Shown: positions 1 through 11,953 of the stretch, piece by piece | How positions within the stretch are numbered: position 1 is the first letter of the stretch | How the letters are laid out: each line of letters opens with the position of its first letter | NCBI GenBank assembly: GCA_038501195.1 | Contig: JBBPUQ010000009.1 | Coordinates: 3,286,001 to 3,350,000, forward strand | Direction: 5' to 3' | DNA length: 64,000 bases | DNA from: Nemania diffusa | Taxonomy: Eukaryota; Ascomycota; Sordariomycetes; Xylariales; Xylariaceae | Made by a program: the position numbers and the translations under genes | Notes under the pieces: model-generated | The model's input: only the letters and a program-made list of their open reading frames with translations | Databases searched by the model: none | Told to the model about the DNA's origin: nothing

Positions 1-1633
1 GCCCCGAGTTCAGCCCGAAGCCGCCCGAGAAGAAGAAGGGGGGCGAGACGGTTTCGGGGGTGTGCGCCTCGGGCGGGTAGTGCAGGAATACGGGGAGCAC
101 CTGGTCGAAGGCGACCGAGTGTAGCGCGAGGAACGTGTACGAGATGAGGTTGATGACCGTCGGCCGCGTGAACACGGCCGACATGCTCGGCGCCACGGGC
201 TTTTCGAGCCGGGCGCCGCTACGGCCACCGCTGCGAGAGGCGCGATGGGCTAATTTGGAGGAGGTGCCGTCGGCTTGCAGGAGCGGGGCCGAAGCTTCGG
301 CGTCTTGGAGAGAGTAGCGGCGGAGCTTCTGCTGGCGGCGGAGGGGGTGGTCTTTAAAGGCCTCGCGGATGCGCTGGCCGAGGATGAGGCCCCAGTCTCG
401 CGAGTGGCGCTTGCTTTGTAGTGTCTCCTTGAGGAACAGCGCCGCCGTCGACACGGACACCAGGAAGACGATGCCGGCGAGGAAGTTGGGTAGGGCGAAG
501 GGGAACTTCTTGAAGAAGTGGCTGCTGCCGAATAGACCGGGGAACTGGTGGGCCGGGTTGGCAAAGCCTCCGCCGAATGCTGGGCCGAAAACACTACCGA
601 TGCTCCAGACTAGAGGCATGATGGAGAATGCCTTTGGTTGGAGTTCTCTGTCTTGGACCATCTCTGCCACCATGGTTCTTATGATACCCACTGGGTTTTC
701 TGTTAGAGAGTAAGACTCATACTAGGGTGTAAAAGGTACGAACCGTTTCCATTGCATGCCCCTTGAAAGCCACGAACAATGATCGCCATTTTAAGACTCG
801 TAGACATCCCCCATACTATGAATAATATCATCGTACACAGTAGTCCGGACATGATAGCGGGTTTTCTTCCTAAGGGGTCGTTAGCCTACTACCTACTACC
901 CTAAAGAGTGAAAGAGAGAGAGGGATAGAGAGAGTCAGGCTCGGCGTTACTCACCAAACTTGTCTGATGCCCGCCCCCATGGCACCGCCGTTACGCTTTG
1001 TGCGACGGAGAAGACGGCGCTGGTGGCGCCAGCCCACTTCGCGACATCCTTTTCCGGAACTCCAAAGCTCGCTATCATCTCTGGCAAGTAGGGATACACG
1101 GAGGTCATGGCCAACGGTTCGGCAAACCTTGCAACAGCTAGATAAATATATTAGCCATAAACACTCAGCAAGGGAACAAGTACCTGGATCGTGCCACTAG
1201 TTGTTGTTGTTGGTTAAGGGGGTCATGGTCGCCATATGTTTCCGTTTACTAGTCTACTCGATTGCCATTTACTATGAGATCGTCTGCTTGATTGAAGTTT
1301 GGTAAGACGACTTCGACACCAAGATCAACAAGTCACGGAATACAAGCAACCAAGATTAGAGACCAAAGGGAAACGAAGTGAAGCGAAGCGGAGGTTATTT
1401 AGAAGCTCGTTTTTTTTTTTTTTTTTTTTTTTTTTGATTTGGACGCTCGTAGCTCAAAACGCATTCTAACAAGATCCAAAAGTCTTATTCTCCTTCGCGT
1501 AACGCCCGGCTGCTTGAGAGGCATAAAAGCTATAGAGAGAGGCGCTGAGGACAAGGAGGGGAAGCCGGTTATGCTTACCCAGGATGGCCAGCTGCTGAAC
1601 CGGCAGCTTTGGACGAGGAGTTTTCGTAGCCAT
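1..1633 (-). CDS. MFS transporter (DHA1/ZIFL-like), 3' end beyond the window
   Basis: This is a proton-coupled major facilitator carrier, probably exporting small molecules or drugs across a membrane; the substrate is unknown. I join exons 1633-1579, 1137-955, 869-744 and 699-1 (phases 1, 1, 1). The start MATKTPRPKLPVQQLAIL leads into AVARFAEPLAMTSVYPYLPEM (helix 1), then the MFS signature GRASDKFGRKP, where the third-exon acceptor restores GRKP. Further on are GIIRTMVAEM and MPLVWSIGSVFGPAFGG, typical of fungal DHA1 carriers. A charged central loop with DWGLILGQR-type sequence follows, then the start of the second six-helix half, which continues past base 1. The first intron (1578-1138, 441 nt) is long for this window and carries a 26-nt poly-A on the sense strand. 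Family assignment is strong. The ZIFL/YCR023C-like subfamily is an inference. Confidence 0.85.
1410..1435. repeat. 26-nt homopolymer T tract inside the MFS intron 1
   Basis: An uninterrupted run of 26 T on the plus strand (A on the gene's sense strand) lies within the 441-nt first intron of the MFS gene. The hexamer GCTCGT ends at the tract's left edge (1405-1410) and recurs just to its right (1444-1449). That could be a short target duplication around a retroposed poly-A tail, or chance. Confidence 0.9.
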
Positions 1634-4014
1634 GATGCTCACGTGCCCTCGCTTTGCGACTTTATAGTATTATCGTAAACTGTATACTGGATGGGCAAAC
1701 AACAGACAGGGAGAGCGGTAGGTTGCCGAAGGAGAGAGGGAGCTCGAGAAGGCCGAGTCAACAGGATAGGGATAGCAAAGCTATATAAACAAAGAAAACT
1801 CCATGGTTCGCCTTCTTCTTTTTACGGTAGGTGCCCGTCTTGTTATTAAAAAGAAAAACATGTCTTCCCTCCCGCCCCACCACCATACGGCAAATACGGA
1901 GCAATGTGGACGGCGCGCAAGATATAGACCAGATACTACCCAGTCGAACTAGGCCGAGCTGGGACTGGACTAGGCGGGCAAGCTGCTGCAGAGAGAAACG
2001 AGCCTCCCCGTTTAGGGCCATGCAAGAGTTCTGATTTGCTGCTTTGCAACTTTGCCCCCCCTCGAGACAAATTTTTAAGTACGTGTAAGACTGTATGCGT
2101 ATTTCGTACATACGTATACTGCGTACTAGTAGCCTATGTAGGTGATATGGCATTAATAATATGTACGTTATGTAACAGTAATATAATTTTCTGGAGTCGC
2201 TTACATACGGTATACTATGGCAAGCCATGTGGTCATTGTCTGATAGGCATTGAGCATGAGTATGAGTATGAGTACTGACCTAAGGTATGAGTTTGCGCAA
2301 GCTGAAGGTCGATCATTCTTCTGATGTGGGTACCTACCCAGATATTCACCTGCACCTACCTAACAGACTCAGTAGGTAGTCTAGGTACCTACCTACGTAG
2401 TTAAGGTGGTATTCGTTGTAGATTTCGGCGCCTCCTGCCAAACTCCTCAGCAGTTCCGGGCGACAAACAAAAATCGAAACGCAACGGCGCCACATGATCC
2501 CTGAAAGAAGGATCCCGCCCTGTGTCCGTTGTCGGAGAAATCTGATTGCACGGAGGCACATCGTATGGACAGTATCCATCCGCACACCGAGCATGTCTCC
2601 CTATGTGCCGTACCGCATTACAAAGACTGGTCACAGGGCCGGCAATAGTGCAGGATGCGACATGCAGGCTGCAGCCAGCCTCTTTTTTTGACCATGCAGT
2701 GTAACGCTGAGCTCCATGGCAGCTACGGTAGCGCTACGCGGTATGCGGTATGCAACCTGGGGCCTCGAGGTTTAAGTCCCTGATGACTCCCCCACTATCT
2801 ATCTACAGTACCTAGATAGCTGTAGGTAGGTAGTGGCCCGCAACCACACCACCGACCTGCATTACTGTATAAGTCTATATGTAACTGTAGACATACCTAT
2901 TATCTATGTAGACTAGGAACATGACTATATATTATCTCTTGCCTTTTTACTCCAGTAACAACACAAACACTGATACAATCAGGAACTCTCCCCCCACCAA
3001 CACGTACACTAACACTAACACCGGCCCCACTGATGGGTCTCACCAAGCGATGACTGACCGGCATGAGACTGACCGGCATCCTGCCCCCGGCCTCTATGCT
3101 CGAACCTCGTTGTTTCGGATGCAAACGTACTTCAATAACCACATGAACCATTCTTTGGGTATGAGTTCTGTGGTACTACATACTATGTATGCGTAGATAG
3201 CTATGCACACTAGCTACCCAGCCAATCCTGTCCATGAACTGTCATGAATAATACTACCTACCTAATTATTAGAGAATAACATGATATCTCCCATTATGAC
3301 TACCTTGTACCGAGTATATATGTCTGTTCTCTTGTCTGCATACAGATATTTGCCCCTAACAGTATGTAAACATAAAGGTTACTCGAAATTACCTACATAT
3401 TTACATGTGTAAATCCAATCCTTTCACTACATTAGATATATACATACGTAGTAAGGATAAGAAAGATATTAGCGTAAGTTGGGCAAAATTCTATGACTCA
3501 ATGTCTAATTAATTAGGTAGATAGGAGTTAGTTTCTCGGCCTTTATCGGGGTTAAGTGGGCCAGTCTATCTAGCTATCTAGGCTATCTCTTTAAGTGCCG
3601 CCCTCGCACCGCGACTTTGTAGTGCCCAGTTTTATTTATATACACCCAATAAGCGTATAAAGGCATGCTCGGATAATTGTTTTATTGGGTGTATATATAT
3701 AAAACTGGGCACTACAAAGTCGCGGTGCGAGGGCGGCACTTAAAGAGATAATACTGTATCAACTCCATAGTTCGTCTGTGCTAGGTATTATAACCTCCAG
3801 CCACAATGACGTGCGACATGGAGATGGTGGCGTACCTGCCTATAGAAGCCAAGCGTCTAGGTACCAACCACCAACCGTGCCTGTCTACCGACTTGTCTCA
3901 CCAACATATTTTACCAATCTAATGACAAACTAACTCTGCATTATTCTCTGATTATACTGTAGAGCTAAACACCGCTCGAAATATATGATGAGACCCTGAT
4001 TAGTTATCTCTATA
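1634..4014. other. Intergenic, AT-rich, contains one foldback element
   Basis: No convincing gene. Open frames here are short, lack conserved motifs and overlap on both strands. The stretch holds a GAGTAT microsatellite near 2256-2275, several ACCTACCT/AGGTAGGT clusters (for example 2340-2400 and 2800-2835), and the inverted-repeat element at 3584-3750. The promoters of the MFS gene (-) and the M28B peptidase gene (+) must lie in it. Confidence 0.7.
3584..3750. mobile_element. MITE-like foldback element, 69-bp terminal inverted repeats
   Basis: The left arm 3584-3652 and right arm 3682-3750 are inverted copies with a single mismatch over 69 bp, separated by a 29-bp loop. Each outer end begins with TA followed by TCTCTTTAAGTGCCGCCCTC, so a TA target duplication flanking a 67-bp TIR is the natural reading. 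TA duplications are typical of the Tc1/mariner/pogo superfamily. The element has no coding capacity and fits a non-autonomous MITE or solo foldback. No second full copy is visible in the window. Confidence 0.8.
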
Positions 4015-6716
4015 ATGGGCGTTAAAGTTACAATGGCTAACGAGCGCACGCCATTGATTACGACGGTAGCCGTTGGCTCTCCGCGTCGACGTTATCCTCA
4101 CCAGACTCTGCGGCGTTTCTGCAGTATCGCCTTAGGCTCATCCTTAGTAGTCTTGCTACTCACCTTTCTCATCACTGTCGTTTCCGTGCCATCCAACAGC
4201 CACTCTCATCCACGGCCGGGCCATGGGAGAGAGCATCTGCCTTTTGAAAAGCTTCAAGATATACTTCTAGACACTCCAAGTGCCCAGAAGGCCTCCGAAT
4301 GGAGTAAATATTATACTTCTGGCGCCCATTTAGCTGGTCAGAATCTCTCACAGGTAGGGCCTATTCCACCAGTCCACGAGCCCACCAGGGCATTGAGTAC
4401 AGGCGAAAACGAGGAAAGTAAAGAGACCAATTAATAATTGACCGTCGTAGGCCGAGTGGACCAGAGACCGCTGGGAGGAGTGGGGAGTCAAGTCTGAGAT
4501 CGTTGCTTATGACACTTACATCAATTATCCACTCGAAAACCGCTTGGCCCTACTAAAGAAGACTACCGCCAGCACGGGCAGGGGCTCCGATTCTTGGGAG
4601 GTAGCTTTTGAGGCCACCCTGACTGAAGATGTACTAGAGGAGGATCCTACCACCCAGCTGGAGAACAGCATCCCAACCTTTCATGGCTACTCTGCTAGTG
4701 GTAATGTTACCGGCTCTTTCGTCTACGTCAATTATGGTACTTTCTGGGACTTCGAAGATCTCCTCCGCGCCAACGTTAGTTTAGAAGGCAAGATTGCTAT
4801 CGCCCGGTATGGAGGCATCTTCCGCGGGTTGAAGGTGAAGAGAGCCGAAGAATTGGGCATGGTTGGTGTCGTCATGTACAGCGACCCTGGCGATGATGGC
4901 GATGTTACGGAAGAGAACGGGTACGAGCTCTATCCACTAGGCCCTGCCCGCAACCCTAGTAGTGTGCAACGCGGGAGCGTACAATATCTGAGCATAGGGC
5001 CAGGCGACCCAACTACACCTGGTTATCCTAGCAAACCTGGGGTACCACGCCAGCCAGTCGATGGCGTCCTCGCCGGTATTCCATCCTTGCCAATCTCTTA
5101 CGCCGAGGCCTTACCTATTCTCAAGGCGCTAAATGGCTACGGCCCTCGGGCCAAAGATATGAACGAATACTGGACTAGAAATGCTGGGCTCGGATACAAA
5201 GGTGTTAAATATAATATTGGCCCTTCCCCCGACGATCTGGCCCTAAATCTAGTTAACCAACAGAACTACACCATCACGCCGCTATGGAACGTCATTGGTA
5301 TTATTAACGGAACTATTCCAGATGAAGTCGTCGTCGTTGGCAATCACCGTGATGCTTGGATAATAGGCGGTGCCGGCGATCCGAACAGCGGTTCTGCCGT
5401 CATTAATGAGGTGATACGCAGCTTTGGTCAGGCACTGGATCAAGGCTGGAAGCCATTGCGAACCATCGTATTCGCTAGCTGGGATGGCGAAGAATATGGA
5501 CTTGTCGGTAGTACTGAGTGGGTCGAAGAGTACCTGCCCTGGATCCAGGCGGCCAACGTGGCTTACATCAACGTGGATGTCGGTGTTCGAAGCCCGACCT
5601 TCTCGGCCTCGGCCGCTCCGTTGTTACACAATCTCATTCACGAAGTGACATCGCTCGTCCCATCTCCCAATCAAACCGTCAAAGGCCAGACAGTTCGGGA
5701 TCTCTGGGATGGACACATTAGTACCATGGGAAGCGGGAGCGACTTTACTGCTTTCCAAGATTATGCTGGTGTTCCTTCTCTGGATATGGGCTTTGGAGGA
5801 GCTGATCACGACGCTCCTGTCTACCAGTACGTATCCTTTGATTTTTTTTTGTTCTCCTATTCGAGTAGAACTCTTGGTTCGACATCCAATATGTTTTTGC
5901 ACGTTCCGCAAATACCCCTGCCTTGGAAAGAATGAATCGAGTTTTACTATGAGCAATAATTTCTAACTCATAGCCATGAATAGCTACCACAGCAACTACG
6001 ACAGCTACTGGTGGCAGAGCGTCTATGGTGACCCTGGATTTTTATATCATCGAGCCATGGCCCAGGTGCTCGGACTCACAGTCGCCAAACTCGCTGACAA
6101 GCCACTCCTTGCATTAAACGCCACCACGTACGCTACAGCGCTGAAGGAATACGTTGAGAAGGTCGAGTCCAAGCTCGCAAACTCTGACGTCAAGCCATCC
6201 AGCGAGGCCGAAATCTTTGAATTTAGGGCACACGGCACTAAAGCAGAGGTGAAGGGCGACCGGGCCGCCTTTGAGCGGTCCTTCAACCGGCTGTATGGAT
6301 CTATTAAAGAGTTGAAGTCTGCGGCCGTCGAGCTTGACGCTAAGGCTGCGGAGCTGGCGGCGCAGGCTAACGAACATATCCCTTGGTGGCATTTTGTCAA
6401 AAAACTGAAGCTATTCCACCAGATCCGGATCACGAACACAAAATATAAGAAAATTGAACGCGCCTTCTTATACCCTGGAGGCCTCGATGGCCGATCGTGG
6501 TTCAAACATGTCGTCTTTGCGCCAGGTATTTGGACAGGATATTCAGGTGGTACGATTGTCTAACTTGATAACAATTTGTGAGCCGATGCTGACATTGTCT
6601 TAGCTGTTTTCCCAGGTCTCGTCGAAAGCATCGATGACAACGACTTCACGAACGCCATTAAATGGGTCGGCATTATCGACAGTTGCATCCAAGGCGCCAC
6701 AAAGACAATTCAATGA
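4015..6716 (+). CDS. M28B metallopeptidase, glutamate carboxypeptidase II / Vps70-like
   Basis: This is a zinc-dependent aminopeptidase-fold membrane protein of about 797 aa. I join exons 4015-4353, 4451-5826, 5984-6549 and 6604-6716. A type II anchor lies at residues about 37-58. It is followed by a protease-associated segment, the M28 core and a transferrin-receptor-like dimerisation domain ending in PGLVESID. Apparent zinc ligands are the His in VVGNHRDAW, Asp in AGDPNSGSA, the Glu pair in SWDGEEYG, Asp in INVDVGV and His in PVYHYHSNYD. This last His codon is assembled across intron 2 (CA|C), so the catalytic site depends on that splice. An alternative in-frame start at 4033 (MANERTPLI) has the better context. 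Codon use is less GC-rich than in the neighbouring AAA gene. The human relatives are PSMA and NAALADases, and the fungal ones are Vps70/Tre1. The substrate is not predictable. Confidence 0.9.
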
Positions 6717-7647
6717 TTGCGTTATTCTTCAAGAAGCCCGATTTAATTAGATAGGCAGAAGCCTTATCACTTTTCGGTAGCGGTAGTAGGACCCAAGTCG
6801 TTACCCATTTTGCTAGGGTTTAGCGTGATCTAGTTCATTTTTCAAGTATGACAAGTTTATAGATATATAGCCATGATGAGATTGCTCGCTTTTCGAATCG
6901 AAAAATAATATCAAGATACTGATACATCATTTTGTTTTCCCGAGGCAGCCTCGCCCACTAAAGGACGAACTAGCTCCAAACCTGAGCAACGTAGAGGGGG
7001 GTTCGCCGCATTGAGTGGGTGCATCGTGGCAATCGCTCATACGGTTGCTCATAGGACCTACTGTCTCACGATTGGATTCAGATACATCACACTAGACACT
7101 ACCTTCCTTACCTATCAAGTAGGTAGTGGTGTAAATCAAGGATGAGGACTGCAGGCTATCTAGGGATCGCTCCTCTCGGCCCCGAATTGCCAAGACCGTG
7201 TGCAAAGGCCTGCATCTCCTAGTAGGCGGGCAGGATGTGTCATAGGCCACAATTATGGCGAGGCCAATTCATCTGCCGGATATCGAACAAATAGTCGAAC
7301 GCGATAACGACCTCTAGGTATCCATTGGTTCGTGATACGCAGATAGGCGCGGCCTGTGCGTGTTGTTGCCTTGTCGACCGCCTATGCTGCCTGGAAATGC
7401 TGCCTATCGTACCATGCATAGCTGCATGTCAGCTTGGCCGAGTACAAGTCACACCTTAGCTGCTCAGCCACTACCCCGGGGTCTCGACACCTCCCAGAGG
7501 TCTGAGGGAGCCTGTTATAAGTTGACGCAGCCCTGACCGATCTATCTCAAGAACTCAGATCTGGGGTTCTTCAGTCTCATTATTTTCACTCCATCTTCAC
7601 TTTTACTTCCCCTCACCAAACTATAGATACGCTACTTATAAGTCAGG
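6717..7647. other. Intergenic between M28B peptidase and AAA ATPase
   Basis: I see no gene. The stretch contains the 3' flank of the peptidase gene and the presumed promoter of the AAA gene. The latter has a pyrimidine-rich segment around 7570-7620 just before the start codon. Confidence 0.6.
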
Positions 7648-10411
7648 ATGGCGGATAGAAACTCCATCACTAGCTTTGAGGACATCGCTGAGCGATTCCG
7701 AGATGGGCCTGAATCAGAGGGGCTGACCTCCTCGTCTTCGGAAGACCTTGCTAATGATAGCGAGGAGGAGGTTCCTGATGTCTTGTATGTTCTTCAGTGC
7801 AAAGAGTTCGGAAAGGGGCTTGTTGAAGGTGAGTTCTATCTAGCAAATCACTTATCCCCTTTCATATCCTTTCCTGGTTCTACTGCTACGGCTCTACTCT
7901 AGCCTTGTCGGTTGGCTATTATGCCCGAGGTTTATTAGTCCTTCGCCATAAACATATTCTATCGAGCGTAGTCATTTTACGGTCTCTCTAACACGTCAAT
8001 AGTTAGCCGCGGGCCTAAGCCCATCGACCCCGAATCCGAGGATGGCTCAGACGAGAAAGCAGCAAAGGATAAGAAGAAGCCCGTGCTGGAGATCGTCACC
8101 GTCATGTCTACCTCGCTCGTGAGCAACCAGCCGAGCCAGGACAATCGGCAATACGGAAACAGATTCTACCCAGGCCACCCATGGTATGGTCCCTCAGGCC
8201 CCAAGAAGGAGGAAGAATCCGACATGCAGATCAGCAAGTCGCAGACCACGACCATGGTAATCCGGTCCCGGCACCTCATCAACGCCCTCGCGGCCGTGGT
8301 CAACTACTACCCTGGCACGTCCTTCACGGGCGAGGAGGTCAAGATCGAGGCGCCGTACTCGGTGCTGATCCATCACCGCGCGGCTCTCGAGCAGTACAAG
8401 GCCGCCCAGCCTGACACGCACGACGAGGAGTACGCGTCCACCACGGCCAAGCACATCGATATCCTCCTGGGGTTCCTTGATGATACGTTCGGTCAGCAGG
8501 TCGGCGAGGAAGACGAGCGACACAGCCGCAAGACGCCCACGGCGACCTACGACTGGCTCTGGCTCCTGCTGCGGCCGGGAGAGGTCATCTATACCCGATT
8601 CGACAATGCTTGGACGCCCTTTGCGATCTCTCGTGTCTTCAAGAAGGTATCGACGAACGCCGATGGGATGTGTGTCTATTCTAGTGAGTGCTAATCGGGA
8701 CATCCTAATCTACCCCTTAACCTCTATTTTCTTATGTTTAAAAACATCCACCGAGTTGAGAAAGGAAAAAGAATACTGACCGCGGGCTTCATCTACAGTC
8801 GATTGCTGGAACTACATGTACTTCGAGGGCAAGCTGCGCCGCAAGATGCACACCTTCGACATCCACCCGTTCTCGGGCGAGGAGGCGATCCACAACCTGC
8901 CGGTAATCCCGGCGCGGTTCTTCACGGGCGCGGACAAGGACATGGTGCCGGCGGAGGCGGTCGCCGAGCAGGTCCGGCTGGGCCGGGTGGCGTGGGACAT
9001 CTACAAGAAGCCGAGCTATAAGGCATACGATGGCGACCTCGCCAAGAAGTCGCCGCACCCGAACTGGGACTACAGCACCTGCCCGACAGGGTACATGAGT
9101 GGGCGCGTCATCGTCGACGGCGAGGGCTATGAGCGGTACTCGCAGCTCTGCCCACTGCGCGGGAGGCGCTCCTACTCCTACGACAACTGCGGTCCGCCGC
9201 AGCACGCGACGCCGCTCGACCAGCTGCCGTACTTCGCAGCGCGCTGCGGCTGCCGCGCGTGCCGCGCCAAGGGCGAGCAGGGTAGCGACCTAAGCGCGCT
9301 GGCCGTGTTCCAGGACCTCGACCCCAAGAGCGACGCGGCGCCGGAGAGCGACCTGTTCTTCCACGTCGTGTCCAAGGTCGTCGCAGGCTTCCTGCTGGGC
9401 GAGCGGCGCTGGGGCCACCTGCACGTGGAGAGCCTGCGCGACATCCGCTTCGACAAGGAGGCGTTCCGGTACCTGGTGCTCGAGGACGAGATCAAGACGA
9501 CGGTGCGCGCGCTCATCGGCAAGTTCGCGAGCGCCGGGGGCAGGGTGTCGGCGTGGCCGAGCGACTTCGTCAAGAACAAGGGGCAGGGCCGCATCTTCCT
9601 GCTGCACGGGTCGCCGGGCGTGGGCAAGACGTGCACGGCCGAGTGCGTGGCGGAGCTGACGCGGCGGCCGCTGCTGTCGCTGACGAGCGGCGACCTGAGC
9701 ACGGACTCGCTGCAGGTCGAGCAGAACCTCGAGTACTTCCTGGCGCTCGGCGAGCGCTTCGGGGCCATCGTGCTGCTCGACGAGGCCGACGTGTACCTCG
9801 AGACGCGGCGCAACAAGGACATCGAGCGCAACGGGCTCGTGTCCGTGTTCCTGCGCGCGCTCGAGTACTACCGCGGCGTGCTGTTCCTGACGACGAACCG
9901 CGTGCAGACCTTCGACGCGGCCTTCACGTCGCGCATCCACGTGGCGCTGCACTACGGGCCGCTCACGGACGGGGACCGCGAGCGCATCTGGCGCAACGGC
10001 TTCGAGCGCCTCGAGCGCGAGGCCGAGGGCCGCGTGCACGTCACCGTGGCCGCGCGCGAGTACGCCTGGGGTGCGGCCGCGGTGCGCGCGCTGCGCTGGA
10101 ACGGCCGCGAGATCCGCAACGCGCTGCAGACGGCTGTCGCGCTGGCCGAGAGCGAGGCCGACGCCGAGGACAACCATGCCGTCGTCGTGACCGACAAGCA
10201 CTTGCGCAGCGTCGTGCGCATGAGCCGCGGCTTCAAGAACTTCATGCAGGGGCGTCGCGGGCTCCGCGGCAGCGGCGACGAGGACGACGAGGTCGACGTG
10301 CGGCACCACATCCGGCTCTTCGATGACGTGATCGAGGACGAGGGCCCTGTGGAGGACGAAAATACTGAGTTCTCGGGGAGCGAGAGGGAAGTTCCCTTTC
10401 GGCGTCGTTGA
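7648..10411 (+). CDS. AAA-family ATPase with fungal DUF7025-type N-terminal region
   Basis: Predicted 824 aa from exons 7648-7828, 8003-8683 and 8799-10411, with clean phase-1 junctions. The N-terminus is acidic and Ser-rich. The middle (about residues 70-400) resembles the DUF7025 region common in fungal AAA proteins, including DWLWLLLRPGEVIYTRFD and a VDCWNYMYFEGKLR stretch. The ATPase has Walker A GSPGVGKT at 558-565, Walker B IVLLDEAD at 611-618, a sensor-1-like FLTTNRVQTFD and an arginine-containing FTSRIHVALHY. A small Cys cluster, CGCRAC, precedes the ATPase. The C-terminus is acidic. The relatives are poorly characterised; the fold resembles BCS1/Cdc48-type ATPases, so ATP-driven remodelling is inferred only from the domain. 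Third positions in exon 3 are almost all G or C, creating a long meaningless antisense frame. Confidence 0.88.
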
Positions 10412-10432
10412 AATAAACAACTAGGTAGCTGG

Positions 10433-10452
10433 GTTAGTTAGTTAGTTAGTTA
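10433..10452. repeat. GTTA microsatellite, five units
   Basis: Five perfect GTTA units lie just downstream of the AAA ATPase stop codon. This is a simple repeat in the 3' flank. Confidence 0.85.
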
Positions 10453-11915
10453 GCTAGTCACCTGGACGAAGATGTCACCGGATCGGCGAATCCTGTCGAC
10501 GCGGACCGCTCAGCGAATCGATGAATTTTTTTTTTTTGACCACCTGCCGTATTTTAGTGACCACTCACCGTCGTTCACTTACGAGATCAGTCAATAAGCG
10601 CTTGTGCGGACGTCAGGAAATAGAAATACCTATTTCATACCGAGAACGCCTATCTCGGTTTATTTTCAATATTGAGTTGGTGCCACTAAGCATAGAATAT
10701 AGGTGGTCACGAAATCACTTATTGTACCTACTTACACAGTTGTACGCACACACATCTACACTGTAACATTGAGATAATACTCACCAAACACTGAGTCTAT
10801 CAGCTCTACAAATCAATAGGGCCGAGACCGATAGTAGGAAGGGTAGGTTAGCATGCTGTGCAACACCGGAAAACTCGGGTCTATGTCTGCGCTGAGTTGT
10901 TGTATGTAAGCCTTTGTTTCTAAAACGGGCACTGACTGAGTTGGTCCTACGCGTACGCCAGCTTCCAGTACTTTGGCAGGGTGCTTAATAAGTGAAATTA
11001 GTAAATGGCAGAGGCGTGCCGCGAGATCCTGGATTTACCGTTATATGGATGAGTTTATAGCCGACGCATCCTACATAGAAGGTCCGGCCTGGACAATCTG
11101 GGCAATCTAGGCGTGCTGATTGCTCTTGGTGTTTTATGCCTACCCATACAGGTAGCCTGTAGGTATGCGTATGTGACGACCCTGCAGGTCAGATTACCAG
11201 TAGATAAGGTTGGGATGCATGTGAACGTGGTGTTGATAAGCTTGATAATACACAGCACTACATGGTTTACAGCACTGACCTATCATATTGGAAGGGAGTG
11301 TTCGTCTCACCTGTTCGTCTTGTCTACTTACCCTTTCCGCTTACCCACAAGAGGTCTTGGGACTTTCTACCTACCTACAACTATAGGTTTCTTTGTGTGT
11401 TTTTTTTGTGATGAGTTCGGCCGGAGCTGAAAATCATTCGATTGTCAAAAGCAAGGAGATTCCTCCGGAGAAAAGGAAGGAATCGTTCACGGCAGTTGAA
11501 GCTGTAGTTATATTCTAGACCGTTGCCCAGTGCCCAGAACCCAGCTGAGGTGAGATCTTATGATGGCTTGCTTTGTCTTGTCCTCTTGGTCTTGGTGGTT
11601 TGCATTGGTGGTCGCCTACTGCGTACAGTAGGTTGGTTCCTGGGGTTTGAGAAAAACATGCCAGAAAACATGGGGGAAATGAGGAGGAGGGAGGCGAGAT
11701 GCGGGGAAGACACGTTGTTGGTCTTGGAACAGTACATGTAGGTATGCAAAGCAGCATGTACACATACATATGTACATACAATGCTGTTTTTTGTGTGTAA
11801 TTTTGCCGGGTCTAATACCCGTTCTGGAATTCTGTATTCTGCATGGGCATGTCGTCAGTGATGCCAAGAATAGGTAGCCAGTGGGGAAAAGGGGCGCCGA
11901 GGCAAGTTATACAGG

Positions 11916-11953
11916 TACTGTATGTATAGCACTGTAGTGTGCTACATACAGTA
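11916..11953. repeat. Short imperfect hairpin, TACTGTATGTA...TACATACAGTA
   Basis: The arms TACTGTATGTA(TA)GCAC and GTGCTACATACAGTA can pair, with a 2-nt bulge and a small loop. It is one of several TACTGTA-containing palindromes in gene-free DNA here. No function is evident. Confidence 0.6.

Noticed and set aside
1758..2228. 156-codon minus-strand frame near the MFS gene
   Set aside because: Low-complexity Lys run, no motifs and overlap with two plus-strand frames of equal quality.
9290..10420. 376-codon open frame on the minus strand opposite the AAA ATPase
   Set aside because: It mirrors the GC-rich third positions of the real gene, has Ala/Val/Leu/His-rich nonsense composition and no motifs.
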